From Bog-113 sp965226755 (GTDB taxonomy: Bacteria > Acidobacteriota > Terriglobia > Bryobacterales > Bryobacteraceae), in the NCBI GenBank assembly GCA_965226755.1, contig CBDDDT010000001.1:62001-126000 (forward strand): a stretch of DNA of 64,000 nucleotides. The letters are read 5' to 3'. A model generated the notes under the pieces. That model was not told the origin of the DNA and did not search any database. It was given only the letters and a program-made list of their open reading frames with translations. Shown in pieces: positions 1 to 7,235 of the stretch. The translations under genes and the position numbers were made by a program. Positions within the stretch are counted from its first letter, which is position 1. Every line of letters starts with the position of its first letter.

Positions 1-1
1 G

Positions 2-85
2 GGTCTCGATTTCCTTCGCGTCTGCGAAGCCTCCGCACGCGCGAAGGCGTTTCTGATTTTCGTCGCCGGCAAGCTCGAAGAGTAA
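2..85 (+). CDS. 3' end of an unrecognised gene (partial)
   Basis: The window opens inside an open frame (second base onward) of 27 codons that ends at a TAA at 83-85. The last residues read GLDFLRVCEASARAKAFLIF, then VAGKLEE. The composition looks coding (Ala/Leu/Lys/Glu with a G/C-rich third position), and the other frames have no better alternative. Nothing in this short tail identifies a family. About 75 bp without an evident gene follow before the small gene on the other strand, with which it converges. Confidence 0.35.
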   Translation, partial: GLDFLRVCEASARAKAFLIFVAGKLEE

Positions 86-161
86 AGCGCGAAACGAACG
101 ACAACCAAACCCTTGCGCTCGCCTCATCCGCGTTAATCGCGGCGAATAGCCTTTTCCGCGC

Positions 162-338
162 CTAAGCCGCCGCGCGTCCCCGAAACGCCGTCTCCGCCCG
201 AATCGCCTGCACAAAATTCAACAATTCGCTATCCGACGAACTCGCCAGCGCGTTATCATAATCCGCCAGCCATCCCATCGGATTCACGCTCTCGGCCATC
301 ATATCGGTCGCGGTCTGGACTAAATTGGAGTGGGTCAT
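162..338 (-). CDS. Small hypothetical protein, 58 residues
   Basis: A complete small gene, read from ATG at 338 to TAG at 162. The product begins MTHSNLVQTATDMMAES and ends RAETAFRGRAAA. It is mildly acidic in its first half and has no signal peptide or membrane segment. AAGAGG lies about 8 bases before the ATG, a good ribosome-binding site, and codon use is normal for the region. It is on the same strand as fumC and 83 bp downstream of it, so it could be co-transcribed. No family is recognised. The ribosome site and clean ends support a real gene, but without homologues this stays tentative. Confidence 0.45.
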   Translation of the reverse strand: MTHSNLVQTATDMMAESVNPMGWLADYDNALASSSDSELLNFVQAIRAETAFRGRAAA

Positions 339-421
339 TTGCTTCGCCTCTTAATCCTATTTCCGCACAGCACTTACCTTCACGCGGTTAAGATTTGTCC
401 CATCCCTCTCACCAAAAAAGA

Positions 422-1825
422 CTACGCGGCGCCCGTCATCTCCTCCGGCCGCACCCACTCGTCGAACTCCTGCCCCGTCACGAATCCCAGCCGCAGCGCC
501 GCCTCGCGCAAGCTCAGCTCCTCCCGGTGCGCCAGCAGCGCGATCTTCGCCGCCTTCTCATAACCGATCCGCGGATTCAACGCCGTCACCGTCATCAGCG
601 AATCCGCCAGATGCTCCCCAATCCGCTTCCGTTCCGGCTCAATCCCCCGCGCGCAATGCTCCTCGAACGACCTGCACCCGTCCGCCAGCAGCCGCGCCGA
701 TTCCAGCACTCCATCCAGCATCACCGGCTTATACACATTTAGCTGGAAATTCCCCTGCGACCCGCCAAACGCCACCCCCGCATCGTTCCCGAACACCCGC
801 ACCGCCACCATCGTCAGCGCCTCGCACTGCGTCGGATTGATCTTGCCCGGCATGATCGACGAACCCGGCTCGTTCTCCGGTATCCGCAGCTCCCCAATCC
901 CCGCCCGCGGCCCGCTCGCGTACCACCGCACATCGTTGGCGATCTTCATCAGCGCCCCGCCCAGCGTCCTGAGCGACGCGCTCGCGTTCACCATCGCATC
1001 ATGCGCCGAGAGCGCCGCGAACTTGTTCGCCGCCGCCACGAACGGCTTCCCCGTCTCCGCCGCGATGTACCGCGCCGTCGCGTCCCCGAATCCGGGATGC
1101 GCGTTCAAACCCGTCCCCACCGCCGTCCCCCCGATCGCCAGTTCATACAGCCCCGTCACCGCCCGCTCCATCGTCTCCATCCCCTGATCCAGTTGCGCCA
1201 CCCACGACGAAATCACCTGCCCCAGCGTGATCGGCGTCGCGTCTTGCAGATGCGTGCGTCCCACCATCACCACCCCGGCGAACGCACGCGCCTTCGCATC
1301 CAGCATCTCCCGCAACGCCTTCACCGCCGGAATCGTGCGGTTGCTGATCTCCTCCGCCGCCGCCACATGCATCGCCGTCGGAAACGTGTCGTTTGACGAT
1401 TGGCACCGGTTCACATCGTCGTTCGGATGCACCGGCTTCTTCGACCCCACTTCGCCCCCCGCCAGTTGAATCGCCCGGTTCGCGATCACCTCGTTGGCGT
1501 TCATGTTCGTCTGCGTCCCCGATCCGGTCTGAAACACCACCAGCGGAAACTCCGCGTCCAGCTTCCCGTCGATCACTTCCTGCGCCGCCTGCACGATCAG
1601 CGCGACCTTCTCGGCCGGCAGCTCGCCCAGCTCCCCATTCGCCAGCGCCGCCGCTTTCTTCAGGATTCCCAGCGCCCGAATCACCGGCCGCCCGAACACA
1701 AAACGGTCCACCCCGATCTTGAACAGGTCAATCGAACGCTGCGTCTGCGCGCCCCACAAATGCTCCGCCGGAACCCGCACTTCGCCCAGCGCATCCTTGT
1801 CGATCCGAAACGCCTCGTCGCCCAT
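422..1825 (-). CDS. fumC: Class II fumarate hydratase
   Basis: The protein has 467 residues, the normal length for the class II (iron-independent) fumarase of the TCA cycle, which interconverts fumarate and L-malate in the cytoplasm. Visible motifs are the substrate-binding TQTNMNANEVIANRA, the SSNDTFPTAMH segment, GRTHLQDATPITLG, and the fumarate-lyase signature GSSIMPGKINPTQ that carries the mobile catalytic serine loop. The start is the ATG at 1825, giving MGDEAFRIDKDALGEVRVP, a typical FumC opening. Aspartase and argininosuccinate lyase share the fold, but the motif wording and length fit FumC. It stands alone, divergent from the FkbM-type gene. Confidence 0.95.
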   Translation of the reverse strand: MGDEAFRIDKDALGEVRVPAEHLWGAQTQRSIDLFKIGVDRFVFGRPVIRALGILKKAAALANGELGELPAEKVALIVQAAQEVIDGKLDAEFPLVVFQTGSGTQTNMNANEVIANRAIQLAGGEVGSKKPVHPNDDVNRCQSSNDTFPTAMHVAAAEEISNRTIPAVKALREMLDAKARAFAGVVMVGRTHLQDATPITLGQVISSWVAQLDQGMETMERAVTGLYELAIGGTAVGTGLNAHPGFGDATARYIAAETGKPFVAAANKFAALSAHDAMVNASASLRTLGGALMKIANDVRWYASGPRAGIGELRIPENEPGSSIMPGKINPTQCEALTMVAVRVFGNDAGVAFGGSQGNFQLNVYKPVMLDGVLESARLLADGCRSFEEHCARGIEPERKRIGEHLADSLMTVTALNPRIGYEKAAKIALLAHREELSLREAALRLGFVTGQEFDEWVRPEEMTGAA

Positions 1826-1837
1826 GCCCGCAGCCTA

Positions 1838-1863
1838 CCAGATCGAGCCGCCAGATCGAGCCG
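1838..1863. repeat. 13-bp perfect tandem duplication upstream of fumC
   Basis: The sequence CCAGATCGAGCCG occurs twice back to back, at 1838-1850 and 1851-1863. It lies in the 131-bp gap between the divergent fumC and FkbM-type genes, just upstream of the fumC start. The gap must hold promoters for both genes, but no clear -35/-10 pair was seen. The repeat may be a slippage product or a binding site. Confidence 0.6.
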
Positions 1864-1956
1864 CCCCCCATTTCAGAGGGCGGCACGGAAGGCGGCATAA
1901 TGAGATTGCCGCGCCTTCCGCCGGACCGGCGCCCATCCCACCCGAGGTAGTTCTTT

Positions 1957-2856
1957 TTGATCGACCGACTCAACCGGCTTATCCGTAAGTGCCGAATCCT
2001 GGCGCGCCGTCCCGACTTCCGCCGCCACCCCGCCCGCGCTCTCTACCGCCGCCTCTTCTGGCGCCTTCGATGGCAGTTCAACCAGCAGCCGTTCCGCGTC
2101 CCGCTCCCCGGCGGCGCCCGCTTATTCGTTCCGCGCCATGGACCCGGCGCCCTCATCTACTTCCAGCAATTCAGCGAGCCCGAGATCACCGCATTCCTCC
2201 GCGCCTTCCTGCGTCCCGGCATGACTTACTTCGATATCGGCGCTCACCTCGGCGAGCACGTCCTCGAAGCCGCCAAATGCGTCGGTCCCTCCGGCGAGGT
2301 GCACGCCTTCGAGCCCGCGCCGAAAATCCACGCCTACCTCGCGCGCAACATTGAAGCTAACGCGCTTCGCAACGTGAAGCTGAACCGCCTGGCCATGTCC
2401 GACTCCGACGGCGTCATCCACTTTCAGGAAAGAGACGACCCCGCTCTTAGTTCCGTTCAACTCCACTCGGACGCCTCGACCATCCAGGTTGACTGCATGC
2501 GCGTCGACCATTATTGGCGGGAGAGCGCCAAGCCCATCGATCTCATCAAAGTCGACGTGGAAGGCGCGGAAGAGTCGGTTGTAAAAGGTACTACCGGCTT
2601 ACTCCGCCGGCCTGTCTGGATTTTCGAGTATTCCCCCGCCAACTCCACCCGCTTGGGGACGGGCGCGGCCGGAGTCATCCCCACCTTCCGCGCCGCCGGA
2701 TACGACATCTGGACATGGGACGGCGCCGTCTGCTCCCTTGTCGACCGCTCCGTGGGAATCATTCCCGTCTCGAACGATCTGGCGGACACGATGAACCTGA
2801 TCGCCGCCGAGATAGGCCGCCACCCGCTTGAATCCGCGGTTCCGCGCCCGGTATAG
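1957..2856 (+). CDS. FkbM family SAM-dependent methyltransferase
   Basis: The product has 299 residues. It carries the SAM-binding motif I around residue 93 (DIGAHLGEHVLEAAK), then the acidic motif HAFEPAPKIHAYL, and near residue 194 the FkbM hallmark IDLIKVDVEGAE. Such enzymes O-methylate sugars, polyketides or glycan precursors; the substrate cannot be told from sequence. The basic N-terminus (RLNRLIRKCRILARR) may bind membrane or an acidic partner. The start chosen is TTG at 1957, preceded by GAGGTAG at a suitable distance; no in-frame ATG lies near. It is monocistronic, between fumC and the FG-GAP array. Confidence 0.82.
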   Translation: MIDRLNRLIRKCRILARRPDFRRHPARALYRRLFWRLRWQFNQQPFRVPLPGGARLFVPRHGPGALIYFQQFSEPEITAFLRAFLRPGMTYFDIGAHLGEHVLEAAKCVGPSGEVHAFEPAPKIHAYLARNIEANALRNVKLNRLAMSDSDGVIHFQERDDPALSSVQLHSDASTIQVDCMRVDHYWRESAKPIDLIKVDVEGAEESVVKGTTGLLRRPVWIFEYSPANSTRLGTGAAGVIPTFRAAGYDIWTWDGAVCSLVDRSVGIIPVSNDLADTMNLIAAEIGRHPLESAVPRPV

Positions 2857-2947
2857 TGATAGGTCAAATGATGCTGAGTACACGAGCTTTGCCGGCGCTT
2901 CTGATAGCGTCGCAAGCGCGCCTGGACAGCGCTAATTCAGGACGTCT

Positions 2948-5077
2948 ATGAAAATTCTCACTTTGCTGGCTCTCGCCATAGGCATGGGAGGGCTCGCATC
3001 GGCTCAACTGCAGCCAAACTTCTACGCGCGAAGAGATCTCGACTCCTACATCATTTGCCAGCAGCCGCAGGGTGTAGTTCAAGTCGCCGACTTCAACGGC
3101 GACGGCAATCCGGACCTGCTCTGCAGCACGATGCAACTGGGCAACGGCGACGGGACATTCCGGCCGGGGCCGGCGTTTACAGCGTCCTACACAGCGAAAG
3201 GCCAAGCGAACGCGATTGATGTAAACGGCGACGGCAAAGCGGATGCGGTGTACCCCGACTTCCAGCATGGCCATTTAGGGATCTCGGTCATGTTAGGCAA
3301 CGGGGACGCCACCTTTCAATCTCCGCTTTTCTATCCGTCTAGTTCCACGAACGACGTTGTCCCGGCTGGTGGCGATCCGATCGTGTTCGGCGATTATAAT
3401 GGCGACGGCATCGTGGATGCCGTCCTGCTCTGTTCTACGCAGGTTATTTTCTTCGCGGGACGCCCGGACGGAGCATTTCAGGCGTCCGGCACGGTTCCCG
3501 TGAGCCTGCCGGCCGGCTATTCGCCGGTGACTTTGGCGGCACTCGACGTGAATGGAGACGGGGACTTAGATTTGGTGGTCGATGTGTCAAGCGCTATCGA
3601 GGTGTTGTTCGGCAACGGAAATGGCACGTTTCAGCGCCCCATAGTGACCAGAATCGCAAGTGGCTCGGGTTTTGCAGTAATGGCCGTGGGAGATCTGAAT
3701 CAGGACGGCATCCCGGATGTGGTTTTGCAGGCGTACAACACGAACACGGTAAATTTGTACTTTGGCAAGGCCGATGGAACCTTTCGCGCCGCGCAATCGT
3801 TGAACATACCTGGAGATGGACCGGCTCAGGCGATCGCCATTGCGGACCTGAACGGGGACGGAATCCCCGATTTGGTGGACGATCTCGTCGAGGTCGCTCT
3901 GGGCAAGGGGCACGGCGACTTCGCTCCAGCGGTTTACTATCCGGTAAACGGGGCTTCCCTCTTCGCAGGTGGCGGGGCGATCGCGGTTGGGAACTTCCAG
4001 AACACGGGGCGTTTGGATCTGGTGATTCAGGATAGTTATGGTCTCTCCATCCTATTGAACGCCGGCAGAGGCACATTCATTGACGGGGTGCCGACCACGG
4101 TTCCGGGCGGCAGAATCGCCTGCTCGGCAGCGGGCGACTTCAACCGCGATGGCATCCCCGACCTCGCGCTCAGCACCAACTCCTCCATCCTGATCTATCT
4201 CGGAACGGGGAAAGCGGCGGCGCCCTATAAAGCCGGAGCGACCTACCCGCTGGCGAGCGATGGATGCCCCGTGGCGGGCGATCTGAATGGCGATGGAAAG
4301 ATCGACATCCTCATTCCTGCGGGCTCTCCGACCGCGGCGTACGCGTACCTCGGCAACGGTGACGGAACTTTCCAGGCAGGCCCGGCGAGTTCTCTTCCGG
4401 AGGTCTGCTTTTTCAGCCTGGCGGACTTCAACGGCGACGGAATACTGGATTACGTCACAAGCACAAATCTGATGGCGTACGGCAACGGCGACGGCAGCTT
4501 CAGCACGCCGGTCACGATAGTTCCCGGCGCCTATTTCGTGGATATCGCCACAGCCGACATGAACGGAGACGGGCGGCCCGACATCATCGCGACGCAGCAC
4601 GGAAACCTGCTGGACGTTCTGCTGAATAATGGCGACGGGACGTTTAAGGAGACCACGACAACGGCGTGCGACGAGGCAAATCACATCGGCGTGGGAGACG
4701 CGGACGGCGACGGCAAACCAGATGTTGCCATCAGCTGCGCAGACGAAGTCGGCCTGTACCTGAACAATGGGGACGGGGGTTTGGCTGCGCCGGCGTTCTT
4801 TGAAGAGCCGTCCCAAGAATACATCGGAGTCCTCGCGATTGCCGATCTGAACGGCGACGGCATCGCCGATCTTGAGTCAGCGGAACCAGGCAACGTGGTG
4901 GTGTGGCTCGGTGAGGGAGCGGGAAAGTTCGCTTCGCCGATCTTCCTGGGCACCGGTAACGCGACGGAAGACTTCCACATGCTGAACTCCCACAAACAGA
5001 CCACGAAGGGCACACCGGATTTGGTTGTTACCGACGAAAGCGGAGTCATTTACGATCTCATAAACGAGACGCAGTAA
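2948..5077 (+). CDS. Secreted FG-GAP/VCBS repeat protein, copy 1
   Basis: This 709-residue exported protein has a signal peptide (MKILTLLALAIGMGGLASA) and then about 13 calcium-binding-like D-x-N-G-D-G-x-x-D loops. The first is at about residue 48, and they recur every 45-55 residues (DFNGDGNPDLLC, DVNGDGKADAVY and so on). The seventh is degenerate (NFQNTGRLDLVI), and a final loop-poor repeat (TPDLVVTDESGVIYDL) closes the chain. Thirteen plus one repeats would fit two seven-bladed integrin-type propellers (inference). Such proteins are extracellular and often serve in adhesion or surface display; no catalytic residues are visible. Start ATG at 2948 with AGGA just upstream. It is followed after 8 bp by a paralogue. 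Confidence 0.85.
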   Translation: MKILTLLALAIGMGGLASAQLQPNFYARRDLDSYIICQQPQGVVQVADFNGDGNPDLLCSTMQLGNGDGTFRPGPAFTASYTAKGQANAIDVNGDGKADAVYPDFQHGHLGISVMLGNGDATFQSPLFYPSSSTNDVVPAGGDPIVFGDYNGDGIVDAVLLCSTQVIFFAGRPDGAFQASGTVPVSLPAGYSPVTLAALDVNGDGDLDLVVDVSSAIEVLFGNGNGTFQRPIVTRIASGSGFAVMAVGDLNQDGIPDVVLQAYNTNTVNLYFGKADGTFRAAQSLNIPGDGPAQAIAIADLNGDGIPDLVDDLVEVALGKGHGDFAPAVYYPVNGASLFAGGGAIAVGNFQNTGRLDLVIQDSYGLSILLNAGRGTFIDGVPTTVPGGRIACSAAGDFNRDGIPDLALSTNSSILIYLGTGKAAAPYKAGATYPLASDGCPVAGDLNGDGKIDILIPAGSPTAAYAYLGNGDGTFQAGPASSLPEVCFFSLADFNGDGILDYVTSTNLMAYGNGDGSFSTPVTIVPGAYFVDIATADMNGDGRPDIIATQHGNLLDVLLNNGDGTFKETTTTACDEANHIGVGDADGDGKPDVAISCADEVGLYLNNGDGGLAAPAFFEEPSQEYIGVLAIADLNGDGIADLESAEPGNVVVWLGEGAGKFASPIFLGTGNATEDFHMLNSHKQTTKGTPDLVVTDESGVIYDLINETQ

Positions 5078-5085
5078 GAGGCCAT

Positions 5086-7227
5086 ATGAAAATCTTCACC
5101 GCCGTGCTGCTGATGACTACATTGGGAGGGCTCGCATCGGCCCAACTGCAGCCGAACTTCTACGCGCGAAGAGATCTCGATTCCTTCATTGATTGCCAGG
5201 CCCCGCAGAGTATCATTCAAGTCGCCGACTTCAACGGCGACGGCATACCGGACCTGCTCTGCAGCACGATGCAATTGGGCAACGGAGACGGGACATTCCG
5301 GCCGGGGCCGGCGTTTCCTGTGATCTACACAGCCAAAGGCTCAGCGACCGCGATTGATGTAAACGGAGACGGAAAAGCGGATGCGGTTTACCCCGACTTC
5401 CAGCATGGCCATTTAGGAATCTCGGTCATGTTAGGCAACGGGGACGCCACCTTTCAATCTCCGATTTTCTATCCGTCGAGTTCCACGAACGGCGATGTCC
5501 CGCCTGATGGCGATGCGATGGCGTTCGGCGATTATAAGGGCGACGGCATCGTGGATGCCGTTCTGCTCTGTGATACGCAGGTTATTTTCTTCGCGGGACG
5601 TCCGGGCGGAGCATTTCAGGCGTCGGGACCGGTACCCGTGAGCCTGCCGGCCGGCTATTCGCCCGTGGCGTTGGCGGCACTCGATGTGAATGGAGACGGG
5701 GACTTAGATTTGGTGGTCGATGTCTCAAGCGCCATCGAGGTCTTGTTAGGCAACGGGAATGGCACGTTTCAGCGCCCCATAGTTACCAGAATTGCAAGTG
5801 GCGCGGGCATGGGCGCAATGGCGGTGGGAGATCTGAACCAGGACGGCATCCCGGACGTGGTTTTGCAGACGTACAACTCGAACACGGTGAACCTGTACTT
5901 TGGCAAGGCCGATGGAACCTTTCGCGCCGCTCAGTCCCTGAACATGCCTGGAGACCCGCCGGCTCAGGCGATCGCCATTGCGGACCTGAACGGGGACGGA
6001 ATCCCCGATTTGGTGGACGATCTCGTCGAGGTCGCTCTGGGCAAGGGGCACGGCGCCTTCGCACCAGCGGTTTACTATCCGGTAAACGGGGGGTCGCTCC
6101 TCGCAGGCGGCGGGGGGATCGGTATTGGTGATTTCCAGAGTAACGGGCGCCTGGATCTCGTGCTTGAGAGTACCGCAAGCAACCTTTCCATACTCCTCAA
6201 CGGCGGAAAGGGCACATTCATCGACGGCGTGCCGACAACAGTTCCGGGCGGCAGAATCGCGTGCTCGGCGGCGGGCGACTTCAACGGCGACGGCATTCCC
6301 GACCTGGCGCTCAGCACCAACTCTTCCATCCTGATCTATCTCGGAACGGGGAAGGCCGCGGCGCCCTATAAGGCCGGAGCGACCTACCCGCTGACGAACG
6401 TCGGGTGCCCAGTAGCCGGGGATTTGAACGGCGATGGAAAGCTCGATCTACTCGCCCCGGCCGGTGATGTGAACTCCCCGGGCACGGTGTACGCCTATCT
6501 CGGCAACGGCGACGGGACGTTTCAACAAGGACCGGCGAATCCGATCTCGAGCACGAACCACCTGGTGGAGGCCGATTTCAATGGCGACGGAATACTGGAC
6601 TACGCCACAGACACGAATTTGATCGCGTATGGCAACGGCGACGGCAGCTTCAGCACGCCGGTCGCTATAGTCCCCGGCGTCTCTTTTCTGGCCGTGGCCA
6701 CCGCCGACCTGAACGGCGACGGGCGGCCCGACATCATCGCGACGCTGGGCGGAAACTTGCTTGCCGTTCTGCTGAACAACGGGAATGGAGCGTTTCAGCA
6801 AACCACGATGGCGGCGTGCGACGAGGCGTACCTCATCGGCGTAGGAGACGCGAATGGCGACGGCAAACCGGATGTGGCCCTTAGCTGCATAGACCAGGTC
6901 GCCCTGTACTTAAATAATGGCAACGGGAGCTTGGCTGCGCCGGCGTTCTTTGACGAGCCGGGCGGGGAATACATCGGAGAAGTCGCGATAGCGGATCTGA
7001 ACGGCGACGGCGTTTCCGATCTGGAGGTGGCGCAAACGGGCAACATCGTGGCGTGGCTCGGTGAGGGAGCGGGAAAGTTCGCCTCGCCGATCTTCCTGGG
7101 CACCGGTAACGCGACGGAAGACTTCCACATGCTGAATAGCCACAAGCAAACCACCACGGGCACACCGGACCTGGTGGTTACGGATGAATCTGGGGTCATC
7201 TACGACCTGGTAAACGAGACGCAGTAA
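5086..7227 (+). CDS. Secreted FG-GAP/VCBS repeat protein, copy 2
   Basis: This is the second of three tandem paralogues, with 713 residues. It has the signal peptide MKIFTAVLLMTTLGGLASA, the mature start QLQPNFYARRDLDS and 13 DxNxDG loops. It resembles copy 1 closely in blades 3-5. It carries its own segment around residues 435-485 (TNVGCPVAGDLNGDG, GDVNSPGTVYAYLG), including a four-residue insertion absent from the other two. The last ~45 residues are nearly identical in all three. GAGG lies just before the start, so it is probably translated from the same mRNA as copy 1, 8 bp upstream. It is likely an extracellular beta-propeller protein; its ligand is unknown. Confidence 0.85.
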   Translation: MKIFTAVLLMTTLGGLASAQLQPNFYARRDLDSFIDCQAPQSIIQVADFNGDGIPDLLCSTMQLGNGDGTFRPGPAFPVIYTAKGSATAIDVNGDGKADAVYPDFQHGHLGISVMLGNGDATFQSPIFYPSSSTNGDVPPDGDAMAFGDYKGDGIVDAVLLCDTQVIFFAGRPGGAFQASGPVPVSLPAGYSPVALAALDVNGDGDLDLVVDVSSAIEVLLGNGNGTFQRPIVTRIASGAGMGAMAVGDLNQDGIPDVVLQTYNSNTVNLYFGKADGTFRAAQSLNMPGDPPAQAIAIADLNGDGIPDLVDDLVEVALGKGHGAFAPAVYYPVNGGSLLAGGGGIGIGDFQSNGRLDLVLESTASNLSILLNGGKGTFIDGVPTTVPGGRIACSAAGDFNGDGIPDLALSTNSSILIYLGTGKAAAPYKAGATYPLTNVGCPVAGDLNGDGKLDLLAPAGDVNSPGTVYAYLGNGDGTFQQGPANPISSTNHLVEADFNGDGILDYATDTNLIAYGNGDGSFSTPVAIVPGVSFLAVATADLNGDGRPDIIATLGGNLLAVLLNNGNGAFQQTTMAACDEAYLIGVGDANGDGKPDVALSCIDQVALYLNNGNGSLAAPAFFDEPGGEYIGEVAIADLNGDGVSDLEVAQTGNIVAWLGEGAGKFASPIFLGTGNATEDFHMLNSHKQTTTGTPDLVVTDESGVIYDLVNETQ

Positions 7228-7235
7228 GAGGCCAT

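Noticed and set aside
422..1825. Long open frames antisense to fumC and many other genes
   Set aside because: They are Arg/Pro/His-rich shadows expected from GC-rich codon bias, without motifs or ribosome sites.
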